Shown here: in pieces, positions 8,851-20,935 of the stretch
How positions within the stretch are numbered: position 1 is the first letter of the stretch
Layout: every line of letters begins with the position of its first letter
Assembly (NCBI GenBank): GCA_037349105.1
Contig: JAYJMM010000114.1
Coordinates: 930,001-994,000, forward strand
Length of the DNA: 64,000 nt
Reading direction: 5' to 3'
From: Limnomonas spitsbergensis
Taxonomy: Eukaryota > Chlorophyta > Chlorophyceae > Chlamydomonadales
Made by a program: the position numbers and the translations under genes
The notes under the pieces: generated by a model
Database searches by the model: none
What the model was told of the DNA's origin: nothing
The model's input: the letters and a program-made list of their open reading frames with translations, nothing else

Positions 8851-11800
8851 TGTCCAGTTTTTGTTTAACTAAGTTTGGTTTCTCACTGAAAACCACTTAA
8901 GCATTTGGTGAGAGCTAGAAAGGGACCGGAAGGAAGCACAGGCGCGTTCCCTAATAACTAAGGTAAACATCATATTTTATTATTTGAGCAACTGAAGCAG
9001 AAAATAACACAATAAAAACCTCAGACCTACTGCCGCTCTTGGTAATGCTGAGCCCTGGCCTTGTGCCTCTGGCCCGCTGGTCCACGTTGCCATGCCGGAT
9101 CCCGGCAACTGCTGCAACCTCGGCTTTCCCATCGGCATTAGGGGTGCTATGCTGCCTATGGCGTTGTTGTGGCCGCAAGGGCTGTTGCAGCCTTGCCCCT
9201 GCGCGTGGACGCATTGCCGCCGCATATATATGAGCTAGCAGAACATGCCTAACCTCCTCATCACTGCCATTGCCCTCAGCGCTGCCCTGATCCTAGCCAC
9301 GTCGCCCCCTAACGACGAGGGAACGTTTACAACATCACACATACCAATGGTAATGCGGCGAAACGCCATTTTCTACACTTTTTCTTACACAAGCGTTTTT
9401 GTGCGCTTGTTAGGAGTTGTTGCGGCCTATTGAACGCTTTATGACGACTATTTGCAGTGGTTTCAATTGGTGAAACCATATGTGACACTAAATGAGTAAA
9501 ATGAGATTGACGGTACGGTATAGGTCAAGGCCATCAACCACCTCATCTCAGTTTGAGTCATTCTGTAGAACCGGTTTCACTCCACTTTTAATTAATTATT
9601 TGGGGGGGTGCGCGAACAACATGTGCAGTAAAAATAATTCAAGATTTATGATGCGCGAACTTGTCCGTCACAGAGCAAAAACACTATTTGAGGGGGTGTG
9701 CGGAGTATATTGCCGGTTCCCAATATCAAATTTTGCCTCGAGGGAGCCCTGACTCCGAAAGAGAACGCTAAGGTTGCGAGTTCGACACTATTTACTGTTC
9801 GTTTGGTCCCCAGGCGATGTTTTTGATTGTGTCGACAGTACGTGGTGGCTATTTTCCATGCGCGAAGTTGGTTTGTTTGTAGCTGCGCGGACATTTATTA
9901 ATAAGACCTTAAGGGCTGCACAGTCAGGAAATAAAACGTCTTGCTCAAAATGGCTGTTGCGCGGTTAAAGCGCTACGCGGACACATGCCATTTTTTGTTG
10001 CGCGGACGATTTGCTAAAATATTGAAATCAGGGGTGCGCGAACCCTATTCGGTTCTACGGTACATAATTCTTGTCCACAATTCTTGTATACAATGTCCAT
10101 TTCTTGAATTCAATATCACTTACTAGCCCTTAAAGCCTGCACAATAAATTTCGTCAACAGTATTCAGCTGCCTCGTTTCTGTCAGTTCCTTACATGCCTC
10201 TGTAAGGAAGAAAGCTACGCCCCGTGGGAGGTGTGAGAGGTAAGGAAACATTTCAGCGCAGCATGCTCGGAAGCCACGTCCGCGCTATTCCATACAAATC
10301 GAAAGAAAGACATAACCAAGTTGATCGCGTGGTCTACGTGGTCTTGTGTTTATGTATCTGTTCATTTCTCACTGATTTTTGTTGATCCGGTGAGGCAATA
10401 CTCAAGTATTAGCCTTGTCTGCATTATGTTGTTGGTCTTTAATACCGCTAGCTTGCATTTTGTTATCACATGTTTCCTTATGGTAGGTGGATAAGCCCAT
10501 TTGTTGCATGCTTTGCATGGTTTGTGCAAGGTAGTCTGTGCCGGGGATAGATCCCAATCAAAAGGGGGATATGTTTTATGTTGCATCGCTTGTAACACTT
10601 TGCATGACTGACTTATGGAAGCCAGTTAGGCATTGATGTGACGGTTAGCATCAGCTTCCACTGCCACAGCGTAAGTGTCGTGTGTTTGATCCGACTTAAG
10701 CGATTTCCTACCTGCCCATCTCTTTGCCCCCCTTTTTGAAAAACAATATGTCAAAAATCCGAGAATTGTAACACTTGTGCTTATTGCTTATAGGACCGGC
10801 GGCAAGGGCGGATTCATGGGCGGAAGAGTTGGCATCAGCGAGGGTGAGGGCGGCAGCAGCGGAGGTGAAGGCGGCAGCAGCAGAGGTTAAGGCGGCAGCG
10901 GAGGTGAAGGTGGCAGCAACGGCGGCAACAGGTGGGCTCCCATAGTGTTAATCCCGACACCGATTGTGTTCCTCTGTCCTCACTCCTTCTTCAATGTTGG
11001 TCACATTGCTCCCTCTTGGCCCCATTTGTGCCCCACATGCACATCCCTACCCCCAACTCAGCCTGACTGACTGGGTTGCAACATGCATTGGGGTTATGAT
11101 GGACAATTGTATGTGCCTACCACATTCCCTTTCACATGGACATGATGAGGCATGCTTGTTCATGTTTGTGTCCAGCCAACACTTGAATCGGTGAAGTTTT
11201 TGAACTCCAAACTCTACTAGCCATGACCACCATGACTGAAATGTGATACGCCAAGGGCCTAGCATATGGTGTGGTTTTATTCTCGCCTGAATCTCGTTCC
11301 CCTGTGTAATACCTGTTGTCAAGCGTAGCTGTGATTACAAAGGGAAAATGCTTCTAATATCAATTACTCCATGGCACTCATGATGAGCAACATCAGAGTT
11401 TATTATTATCTTGAGTATATTATTATATTAGCCAAAGTGTTATCTGAAGTACAGTATAGAAGTATTATCTCAAGTACGCTCCCATGACTATACAGATGGG
11501 GATGCAACGGGCGTCGCTCGTGGGATCGGTGTTATATCGGCGGGTGAGCGCAATTAAGGGACTAGGTCCATGGGGGAAAACTGTCAATTTTTTCGTTGGC
11601 CGGGGAGCCTTGTAAGCTATGTAAGCACCCATCCCCTCCGTCCAGATATATACCATGGAGTGCACTCTAGGTCCTAGAGTGGTTTATGTTACTGGCCACA
11701 GAAGGTAATAACATGGGCCACCGCAATTGCCACCGCCTCCATAAGATTAATGGACGCAATATTTCCCCTAATTCGCTCCCTCCCCACTGCGGTATTAGTT

Positions 11801-13179
11801 TCTTGACAACCTTACTTTGCAATGTGTCGGATAGGGATTATTTTATGGTCCCTCATTTTTAGTCCGCTATATTGCGACATATGGCCGTGGTGGTTGCATG
11901 GTGCAACAAGCCCGCCTCTTTAGGTAATGTATATGCTTTATTATTTATACTGTGTAGTCACCATTAGTTTGCCCATTGGCGGGGCATGCGAAAAGAGGCA
12001 TTGTGCGCACACAAACGACCACTGGTGGACACCATGAGTTGATTTTTGCCATGAATGGCCCAATGGTATCAAGGATGGCCAAAGTTAACTTGTGTATGAC
12101 GTTTTAGCGCACTCAACACTACTACCGGTATTGTGCCATGTTTAGACTTTCTTGATCGATGACAAATTTCAATTGTTGAAATTGCTTCATCTGGCCAGTT
12201 GTGGGCCCGTGGCATTGTCTTACATATTCCATTGGCACAAGGGAGGTACATGTTCTTCCTTCGTGTAATCGAGTGTGAGCATTTAGTGGAGCACATAGGT
12301 TATTCGTTTTATAGATATTCCATTGCCTGAGTGTATGCTATCTAATGTTGTCTTTCTAAACCAAGCTCGTTGCTTTCAATCACTAGGTAAGAAGCAAGAT
12401 TCAACATTTGGCGGGTATGCCGTCGGGGGGCTTCGTAAGCGCTTGTTTAGCCTGCCCCTCGAGATGCTGCCATGAGAAAATACCAATGAGGCGGATGATT
12501 CGATTAAACGAAAATACCGCGCACATGTCAATTATGGTTTGGGCCTCTGAATGATGGATTGGAGCAGATTGCATTTGAATGAATGAACAAGGGAAAGCCA
12601 TGTTGTGTTAAATGGGCCCCTTTTTTATTGCCTAGGATACGACCCAATTTAGGCAAATGTCACATCAACTAATTCCACTTCAAAACTGGAGTGCATGAAA
12701 GCATTTGCTCGTTTGTTCACTATGAACCCATTGCATTCACTATGTTATTCATGTAGGTCATGAGTGACACACAATACGAGATGACATTGTATGTATGTGC
12801 AAGGCGCCATATGCCTTGGACAAAGGAGTTACGAGGTTACCACTTAGAATGCAAGCCGTGATTTCTTGAAGACTTCATTTTGCACATGGTGGACGAAAGT
12901 TCGGCAAAGTCTGTGTATTAATGGATGATTGCAATCACCAATACACCAAACGAGACTGCTAGGTTTCATCTTAAGATTTCGTTTGTGGCTTGATCTCCCT
13001 TTTACTAGCCCATGTATGTTACTTGCATTGCATTGACATCAAGGTCGTGCACATTTCGTTGCCGATGCCGCATAGTATGACAGTTATACACTAACTTGAC
13101 GGAGCAATGTACAACCATCATGTGCACATACCCTTAACAGTCAAGACACCTCGAGATATGTCGAGACATATATCGAGGT
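8851..13179. other. No gene recognised in 4.3 kb
   Basis: Only short, domainless frames. At 10793-10935 a GGC/GGT-rich stretch follows a possible acceptor (TTGCTTATAG) and would encode Gly-Ser-Glu repeats interrupted by a stop; it may be a decayed exon or simple sequence. No tandem array, RNA gene or element ends were seen in the remainder. Confidence 0.4.
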
Positions 13180-13235
13180 CAATGACGTTACTACACCTCT
13201 GGGCCATGCTCAAAAAGCTCGGCCGCGTGGGCGCC
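13180..13235 (-). mobile_element. LINE 3'-tail fragment
   Basis: The reverse complement reads GGCGCCCACGCGGCCGAGC, a short T-rich linker, then GGCCCAGAGGTGTAGTAACG and TCATTGACC. It is the dispersed tail seen in full after LINE coding sequence at 46690-47098. Confidence 0.7.
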
Positions 13236-14291
13236 TTACTAAAAAAATCTTGCACGCCAGCCGACGTCCGGACGCTGCTTCCCAGGAACCCACCAACACC
13301 CTGGTGGCGTCGATTGCCCTCTAAACTCCCTCATCTTGTTCACAGTATTTTCTGGTTCGTCGTCTTGCTTATCTGGCACGCGCTTCCATCCTTGGTGGTC
13401 GCAATTCTGTAGTGCACGGCCAACATGATGACCATGCCAATCCCATGGCCCATGAAGATTCCGCAGGCTGTTCAAAACATCCTTCACGCCCCGGACATCG
13501 TCAACAAAGGGCGGAAGTGGATAGGGAATATCCGTCACATGAAGAGCAATTGGGTCAAACTCCGAGGACGCCGTGTGGGCGCTTACCAGCCTTTCGACTA
13601 ATATAGTGGCAAGTCATGATAAGCGGAGGACCACCATCGGCTTGGGTGGCTCAATTAGAATGCACACCTAGTTAGGCTAGCTCTGACTTTGGCTTACTTC
13701 AATGGCTCTTGTGCTTAACGTCGTCTCCGGTATTTGCCTCTGTAACCTCTGGCTTTGACAGGCAAAGATCGTCTGTATCGAGGCTACAAAGGCAAATATT
13801 GGAGACGACATTAAACACAAGAACCATTGAAGTAAGCCAAAGTCAGAGCTAGCCTAACTAGGTGTGCATTCTAATTGAGCCACCCAAGCCGATGGTGGTG
13901 CTCCGCTTGTCATGACTTGCCACTGTTAGTCGAAAGTCTGGTAAGCGCCCACACGGCGTCCTCGGAGTTTGACCCAATTGCTCTTCATGTGACGGATATT
14001 CCCTATCCACTTTCGCCCTATGTTGACGATGTCCGGGGCGTGAAGGATGTTTTGGACAGCCTGCGGAATCTTCATGGGCCATGGGATTGGCATGGTCATC
14101 ATGTTGGCCGTGCACTACAGAATTGCGACCACCAAGGATGGAAGCGCGTGCCAGATAAGCAAGACGAACCAGAAAATACTCTGAGCAAGATGAGGGAGTT
14201 AAGAGGGCAATCGACGCCACCAGGGTGCTGGCAGGTTCCCGCCGGGAAGCGACGTCCGGACGTCGGCTGGCGTGCAAGATGTTTTTAGTTA
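13229..14291. repeat. Near-perfect 1.06-kb inverted repeat (arms about 520 bp, loop 30 bp)
   Basis: The left arm 13229-13749 and right arm 13780-14291 are reverse complements over their whole length with few mismatches; the loop is 13750-13779. A transcript would fold into one very long hairpin. Both arms read the same peptide outward from the loop (TDIPYPL, VDDVRGVKDVL, LRNLHGPWDWHGHHVGRAL) with only conservative changes and a 3-bp in-frame indel. The arms therefore probably derive from a coding sequence, possibly a transposase, that I do not recognise. The left end abuts a LINE tail. It could be a foldback transposon, an inverted duplication or a small-RNA precursor. Confidence 0.9.
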
Positions 14292-14499
14292 GGTTTAGTT
14301 ACATTGCTTATCCAGCAGCTACCGGGCAGGTGCCATTTGTAACTGGCTGGTTGTTGCGAACCGGAATGATGTAACGGCTACCCCAACCTGCAGCTACCGG
14401 GCAATTGCTACCTTGACACCTTGACGGTTCGGTAAAACAAACTCGGGGCTCTAGGCCCTCCGCCCCCTCATCGGCTGTCTATGCCGCCTCGTTCACCGC
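14292..14499. other. No gene recognised
   Basis: Contains a short duplicated CAGCTACCGGGCA motif (about 14310 and 14391); nothing else was seen. Confidence 0.4.
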
Positions 14500-15290
14500 A
14501 ACACTTACCACCTTGGATTCAACCGTTACAACGAGGTTGGTGGCGCCATGTGCTTCGTTTCTACAATGCAGCGGTAGCACAGGGTGCACAAGGGGTAAAG
14601 TTATTGACAGGGTGCGAAGGACGACAACCCATTCATGGCAGCAGCCATGGCGGCTGATGTGGAGCTCGCGCTCTTAAATCAGACCACTGGAGGACGCAAT
14701 TGGTGCGGTGAACTGCTAGGTGCCTTAGATTAGCTAGAGCGGGGAGCACCCGTCCCCAAGCAGCGTCAGGTAGCGGCTGGCCTACAACTTCTCCTTGTCG
14801 CTCATGTGCTCGCGCTAGTGGATGCTTCTTATAAGCGGGCGTAGATGGAGGTCGTCGGCCGGGGAGACCTGAGGGACCGGAGGTTGTCGGTCGGGGAGAC
14901 CCTAGGAACCCCGCCACAAAACATTGTTTAAGTGGCAATCGTTTGCGGCCGCCTACCACGCTTGCTTTCAACCTATAGCAGGCGCACGCCAGGGCCCGCA
15001 CTAGCAAAAGGGCGTGCTTGTGTGTGCATTAACTTAGTAAGGCTGCGACTCGGAGCGGCTAGCACAGCTGACAATAGAGGACGGCGCATCGATCAGCAAC
15101 ATGACACGCGCTACTGCCAACGGTGCTGGGCTGAGGGACACGGCCAACAAGTGGAGGACGCGTGACATGCGTGCTTCCAGTGCCCTAGCGTGAAAGAAAG
15201 GTTGAGGGCGAGAGGTTGGGCAAGCCTCCCGAAGGAGCCACGGACTTTCAACAGTTGTACCCCCTGTCAAGAACGCCAGGTATGGAATTG
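14500..15290 (+). mobile_element. LINE 3' coding remnant, copy 1
   Basis: Fragments in several frames match the copy at 20936-21510: RFYNAAVAQGAQG, then MAAAMAADVELAL with GGRNWCGELLGALD. Near 15150-15250 there is a Cys-containing stretch (HACFQCPSVKERLRARGWA) that parallels FQCPSVQNQLREHGWAGP in the copy at 46690. The order post-reverse-transcriptase region then Cys-rich C-terminus fits the end of a chlorophyte LINE ORF2. Frameshifts and stops show that it is dead. Confidence 0.65.
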
Positions 15291-15589
15291 CCAGGAATTG
15301 CCAGGAATGAAAGGTACAGTCGATTACACTCCGCGTCCCGGCATAAAACATGCTGTTCTCTTGCTATTGAAAATATTTTGGGTTATGTTAAGGACTTCGC
15401 ACTGCACATGATCTAGCGCGGGTCACGTATCTGTCGCCTACGAAAAGTTCGAAGTCGACCCGTTGGCCCTTAGCTAACTTCGTATTTCGGGCCCATGCCT
15501 ATCACTGGTATGGGCGCAGTTAGGGCGCGATCGCTTTAATATCCCCATACCATACGGATTCGCCCCATATTACACAATTCGCCATGACT
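15291..15589. other. No gene recognised
   Basis: Contains a short direct repeat AATTGCCAGGAATTGCCAGG near 15291; otherwise nothing was seen. Confidence 0.4.
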
Positions 15590-16800
15590 AGTCCGTGCAA
15601 GCTGCAGGTGAATCACCGGTGCAGCATTAGGCACCTACAGTCCAACCAAGAGCCAGCATGGTGCCCGCAGCATGATACATGCAACATTGATTTACCGATG
15701 CCGCCCACGTCTATACTCAAGTGCGCAGTTGCGCATTGCAAGGGCATACCGAAGACCGATCCTGGTATGGTCCCAATCATCAGCGCATGTGCAATAATAC
15801 CAGTGCAGTTGTTACGGGTAACGTAGCCTCATGCCCAACCAATAGATTGCATGATACCCACATGATGATGTATGTAGCATTGAGCTGACGATGCAGCACA
15901 TATCCATACTCAAATGCGCAGTGTGTGCCTGTGTGGGCAACGGGCGGTAGGCCGGTCCATGTGTGGTCCCAATCAGCACTGTGCGGCTCTTATAAGATAC
16001 ATGCTCATCCAAGAGCATGCATGATATCCACAACATGATATCATGAGCATTGAGTTGCCGCTATGGCACAGTTCCATACTCAAATGCGCGTTGCAGGGGC
16101 AACCGGTTGTAGGCCGGTCTGTGTGTGGTCCCAATCAGCACAGGTGCAACACAGGTGAAGCTGCTAGCCTAGTTCTTAACCAAGAGATTGCATGATACCA
16201 ACATTATGATATCAGTAGCATTGCGCTGCCACTGCGGTACTGGTCCATACTAAAAGGCGTTGCGGGGGCAACCGGCGGAAGGCCAGTACATGTGTGGTCC
16301 CAATCAGCAGAGGTGTTGCACATGTGCAGCTGTTAGCTACATGCTCAAACATGAGCATGCATGATACCCACAACATGATATCAGTAGCATTGAGCTTTAC
16401 ATGCGGATCAGGTCCATACTCAAATGCGTGGCAGGGACAACCGGATGTAACCCGACCCATGTGTGGTGCCAATCAGCGTGGGTGCACCGCTGATACAGTT
16501 GTTAGCCTCGTGCCAAACCATGTATTGCATGATACCCACAGTATAATATTAGTAGCATTGAGATGCCGCTGCAGCAAGGTCCATACTCAAATGCGTGATG
16601 TGGGTACAACCGGCTGTTGGTCGGTGCAGGTGTGGTCCCCATCGGTGCTTGTGCAGTACCAGTGCAGATGTTAGCCACATGCTCAAGCATGAGATCGCAT
16701 TATACCGGCACCACACCATGATTTCAGTAGCATTGAGCTGCTTAAAAGGCACATGTTGATACATAAATGCAGCAGCAGTACTGATTGCGCTAAGCGCCCG
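15590..16800. repeat. Satellite array, period about 169 bp, 7 copies
   Basis: CCATACTCAAATGCG recurs at about 15709, 15905, 16074, 16244, 16413 and 16581, with a degraded copy near 16758. Each unit also has GCATGATACCCAC, GTAGCATTGAGCTG and TGTGGTCCCAATCAGC. Open frames across it (such as 16294-16674) are products of the repeat. Confidence 0.85.
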
Positions 16801-17265
16801 CACCGACTTAGGGTTCTTCATTTCATGCACCCGCTTTCAGGTGGGTCACTTTCTTTTTAGGCTTGGTGCCTACTGGCCTCAGTAAATCTGCGGTTTGGCT
16901 TAGGGTATCTAGCGGTAAGGAGGATATCATTGAATAAATGAAGATAACCTGGCCGGAAAGTTGCTTGATTGCATTGCGCATCCGCTGTGAGTTGGTTCAC
17001 TTTCTGTTTAGGCTTGGTGCCTACCGGCCTGAGTTGATCTGTGGTATGATCTAGGTCATCTGGCTGTAAGAGAGTTTGTCATTGAATATATTAAAAATCC
17101 TGACCGAGAAGCTGCTTGATTGCATAGCGCATCCGCTTCTTGTTGATATACTTCCTGCTTTGGCTTCATGCCTACTGGCATGAGTGGATCTACTGTATGG
17201 CCTTGGCTGTAAGGCATGTTGCTATTGAATAAATTAAGAAAGGAAAACCGGAAAGCTGCACAGCC
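16801..17265. repeat. Satellite array, period about 150 bp, 3 copies
   Basis: TTTAGGCTTGGTGCCTAC near 16857 and 17007 and a diverged copy near 17160, each followed by CATTGAATAAAT-like sequence and GCTTGATTGCAT. It directly adjoins the 169-bp array. Confidence 0.8.
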
Positions 17266-17770
17266 GCATCTTCTGATGAAGTTATTTTGGGCCCCAGCTC
17301 ATCCCATTTTCCTCCCCTGTAAATGGTCCAAGAAAAGTCAGATTTCAACGGGATAAAAATATTATGCATCTGCATGAGGTAAGCAGTTAAGAATATCCTT
17401 CACACTTCGATGAATTCTGATGAAGTTGATTTGGGCCCCAACGCATCCCATTTTGCCCCTAGCGCTCAAAGCCCGCCGCTTGAAGGGCCGGCATGCAACA
17501 GGTGATTAAAGAAAAGTCAGACTTCAACAGGAAAGAAAAATATTTTATGCATTTGCTTAAGCAACTAGGACTTTCCTGCAAATCTTGATGAATTCTGATG
17601 AAGTTGATTTGGGCTCCGGCTCATCCCATTTTGCCCCAAGCGAGTGCGCTCAAAGCTTTAAGGCATAAAGAGCAAGGAAAGTCAGATTTCAACGGGACAA
17701 TTTTTTTTATGCATCTGCATACCAGTTAGCAGCTAGGACTATCATGCACACCTTGATGAAAGGTATGGAA
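17266..17770. repeat. Satellite array with TTCTGATGAAGTT core, 3 copies
   Basis: TTCTGATGAAGTTGATTTGG recurs at about 17270, 17414 and 17592. Each is followed by CTCATCCCATTTTGCCCC-like sequence and AAAGTCAGATTTCAACGGG. Confidence 0.8.
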
Positions 17771-18204
17771 TAATCTCCCCCCCTCACGGCCGAGGTGACC
17801 CCTGGAGATTCAATCCATGAATTTCTTGTTTAACACACTCAAAATTCTTGACTCAGGTAACCGAGGAATAGAGCTAATCAATGATTGCGCAAGGGGATTA
17901 CACAACATAGAAGACTAAGAGCATCGTGGCTAGTAGCCCCCCCTGGCTGCAACACCAGAAACCCAGCATTTGCACATAAAGGCAAAAACAGCTCAGATGT
18001 CACTTGTGGTAAAGACGGAGAAAGCAAGCCAAGTCCGAGCATCCGTGGGAATCATCCGAGCACGCATGCTAGCTGACGCAAACACTAGGATATGAACCAC
18101 ACGTTATTGTTGTAACATCCATGGATGGACTGGGTGCCTCCGAAGATTGCTTTCATAGTTTGATGTAGACAGAGGGCAAGATGACCATGCGTTCTCTACT
18201 TCTC
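17771..18204. other. No gene recognised
   Basis: No domain, element end or array seen. Confidence 0.4.
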
Positions 18205-18398
18205 TCTACGCAGTCGGGATAGCCACTCAAACCTTGGGGGATGGCACTTCAAGAAACCCTATGGGACAAGGCAGCAGGCCACGTGGCAAGCATGGACAGC
18301 GGCGAGGGCGCAAACGACATCAGTATAGGCGGCCGACGGATTGGCAATGATAACGTGTAGGCCGTGATGTTGAAGGAGAAACTCGTGGGAGGTGGGTT
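18205..18398 (-). pseudogene. Second copy of the retroelement methyltransferase-like block
   Basis: On the minus strand it reads QPTSHEFLLQHHGLHVIIAN, then PSAAYTDV, CHVACCLVP, a TAG stop, GFLKCHPPRFEWLSRLRRE and a further stop. This is collinear with the block near 1850-2060 (STYEFLLRQHGLHVLITNPP and FLKCHPARFEWLSQLRRER). It has NPSA where the first copy has NPPA. Both are decayed copies of one element family; the two DNA strands differ by many synonymous changes, which suggests past selection on the protein. Confidence 0.7.
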
Positions 18399-18404
18399 GC
18401 ATAA

Positions 18405-18885
18405 GTTCGGTCCAACCGCCCGTATGTACAGTGCCCTACCGGTGGGTGCAGCGCTCCACCCGTATGGACTGTGCCTTAACAGTAGGTGCAACGCGACTGC
18501 CCATATGGACTGTGCCCTACCGGTAGGTGCAACGCAAATGTCCATATGGATTGTGCCCGACCGGTGGGTGCAACACTCTATTCATATTTCTTGTACCCTA
18601 CCGGTGGGTGCAGCGCAACCGCCCACATGGCCTGTGCCCACAGGTGGGTGCAGCGCAACCGCCCGTATGGACTGTGCCCTACCGGTGGGTGCAACGCTCC
18701 AATCATATTTCCTGTACCCTACCGGTGAGTGCAACGCAACTGCCCCTATGGACTGCCCTACCGGGGGTGCGTTGCATCCGTATGGACCCTGCCCTACAGG
18801 TGGCAGCGCAACCGCCCGTATGGAATGTGCCCTACCGGTAGATGCAGCGCAACCGCCCCTATGGACTGTGCGTCCTCTTTATGGC
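18405..18885. repeat. 42-bp tandem array (about 11 copies)
   Basis: The unit is about TATGGACTGTGCCCTACCGG followed by TGGGTGCAACGCAACCGCCC. Because 42 is divisible by 3, all three plus-strand frames stay open over much of the array and encode 14-residue repeats (such as YGLCPTGGCNATAH). No start or splice context supports a gene. Confidence 0.8.
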
Positions 18886-18889
18886 GGAT

Positions 18890-19650
18890 GAAACGCCGCT
18901 TGCGCTCCTCCGAGATAGCCTGCCCAAGGACTTGTGAAGAGGCGCCAACCAAGTTGGTTGTATCAATGTATCGTCAAGCTGGTGCACAACCGGCAACTCA
19001 CTGAGGCTGAGTGCATGCGCATAGGCTGGTGCTCTGCCCACCATTGTGGCAACAGCTTCTTGGCGTGCTGCCCCGGAGAGTCTTCCTGCCACTTGCTCGT
19101 CTGAGGTGTGCTGGCAATCTCCGTTGAAGACCACGCGTAGCTCGCCTTGAGCATCACGTGCGAGTTTGCATGAGCATGCTTGCCCCAGGGCACTTGTTTT
19201 GCATATGCACATAGCAGCAACAGAGGTACCACAGGGCATCCTCATAGATAGCTTTACCCAAGACCTTTGTGCAGTTGGTTTCACTTGGCCTATGCTTGAT
19301 GACTGCACGGCTTGACAGTTGTGGCCACCATGCTGACCATGTTGCCCTTGCAGTCTCCACCGGCCCAGCTGTTGGCCCCGCTGTGACTGCCGCCCCTGCA
19401 GCACTAGCATTCCCTGCTGTTCCAGCTAAACTGAGGTAGCTAAACGAGGCTAGTTCTTTTTGCAGATGAGGGCCAGAAGTGAGGAAGCGAGCTGGCCAAA
19501 AAGCCATGAGGGCAGCAAAAAGGTTGTTCACTGCATCCATGGCGGTTGACCTGAAGCCCGTTGTTGAGGCAACGACCAGAATTCTGGCATCCACGAAGTT
19601 CTGATCAACTTGCTCGTCTGTTGTGTCTCCATGCGGGATCACCAGGCGGA
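18890..19650 (-). other. Overlapping minus-strand open frames, not recognised
   Basis: Two long frames overlap on the minus strand (19154-19642, 162 codons; 18859-19410, 183 codons). The second contains ELRVVFNGDCQHTSDEQ and APAYAHALSLSEL. The frame change suggests one broken coding sequence, perhaps of a retroelement, but no domain can be named. Confidence 0.3.
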
Positions 19651-20935
19651 ATGCATCTTACCCAGCCCAGGGGTATGACGAAATTCAGGTTGCTAAAAGT
19701 TCTGGCAGTGCCAGCAGTAGACATAAGCTGATGCAGATGCAAGGCTAAGATGCCATTAAGCTCCTGTCTGCTTTTCTCCTCCATCCGTCGTTATCCGCTA
19801 CGAAATCGGGTGGGCGCTAGCGATTAGCCTCAGGCTGCGGACCCCGATTCGACCATGTACATAATTGCATAAGGGGAACACCATTTTGCGATATAAAAAA
19901 TTGTGAGACGTTGTGAGACTCGGCGACATGTACCTTTCATTCCTGGCAAGTTCATACCTGCTGGCGTTCTTGACATGGGGGCAGTTGTACTAGGGCATGC
20001 ATGGGTCAATAACGTTACATCTCTGGGCAAGCATGGGTAAGAGGCTCTGGCTGTTGTTGAGGACGCGGTACACTTTGTTGATGGTTTGTCTGTTGTCTTT
20101 TTTGCCTCCCTGTGACTGGCTCTTTCCCTGAGGTCGTGTTTCCACTGGTATTCTGTCGGGCAACCGACGCGGCCCATTTTCGACCCAACTGCCGCAAACC
20201 GACACGGTTTAGGCCTTTCAGTTCGAGGCCGATGACCAGGGGTGCGTTCGCTTTGGGGGTCATCCGAGCCAAAAGTGGGCGATGTACAGAATCATGAGAT
20301 GATCCTAACTCGATCCACACAAGAGGTGCGAGTTGGGCGACAGTTAGTCGTTGTACTTTCGTATACATCTAGGATCATTACGAACGTCGTCCGTCAGCAG
20401 GCTTTTGCCTCGCCGTACGAGGAGGGTTTTGTATGACATCGCGGTCGGCCGTTCTGTGAAAGGTTGCGAGCGCCAAGCTTTCATAGCCGCATAGTGTGAA
20501 AGAAAAGAAAATTACTGGAGGGCTCAGTAGTACCATTGACGTACCAACTACTGCGACAGAGCCGCGGTTCTGCACCTGCAGAATCGGCGCGCAAGAAACT
20601 GACCACATCGCGGCGTGTAAGGTACTTTCCATAATTTCCCAACGCTGGCATGCCTGACGCCGATCTAAATTGCTGCTGGCAGAGCTTTGAAACTAAGGGG
20701 TTCCTATCGATCGCTTCAGTCATGACGAGCATACAGAAGGTGATGCGCCTTTCAATGGGAACTGGCCGCGCATATACTACTGCTTTAAATTTCCGCCCTG
20801 AGGGCGCCGAGCTTGATGAAGTGATGATGCTGAATCTCAACTCATCCGGGTAGGTCTTGTCAAGAAGTCTCGTTCGATCAACCGAGGTTGCACGTACAGG
20901 CTGGTGAAAAGCACGGAGCGAGATAATCCAATTCG
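19651..20935. other. No gene recognised; short LINE-tail fragment
   Basis: 20002-20030 (minus) reads GCCCAGAGATGTAACGTTA, the end of the LINE tail. TTACGAACGTCGTCCGTCAG near 20378 recurs at 23718. A minus frame at 20481-21140 overlaps the LINE copy and is treated as a shadow. Confidence 0.45.

Noticed and set aside
13858..14288. 137-139-codon genes on both strands
   Set aside because: Both are arms of the inverted repeat; possibly derived from a coding sequence, but there is no sign of an intact gene.
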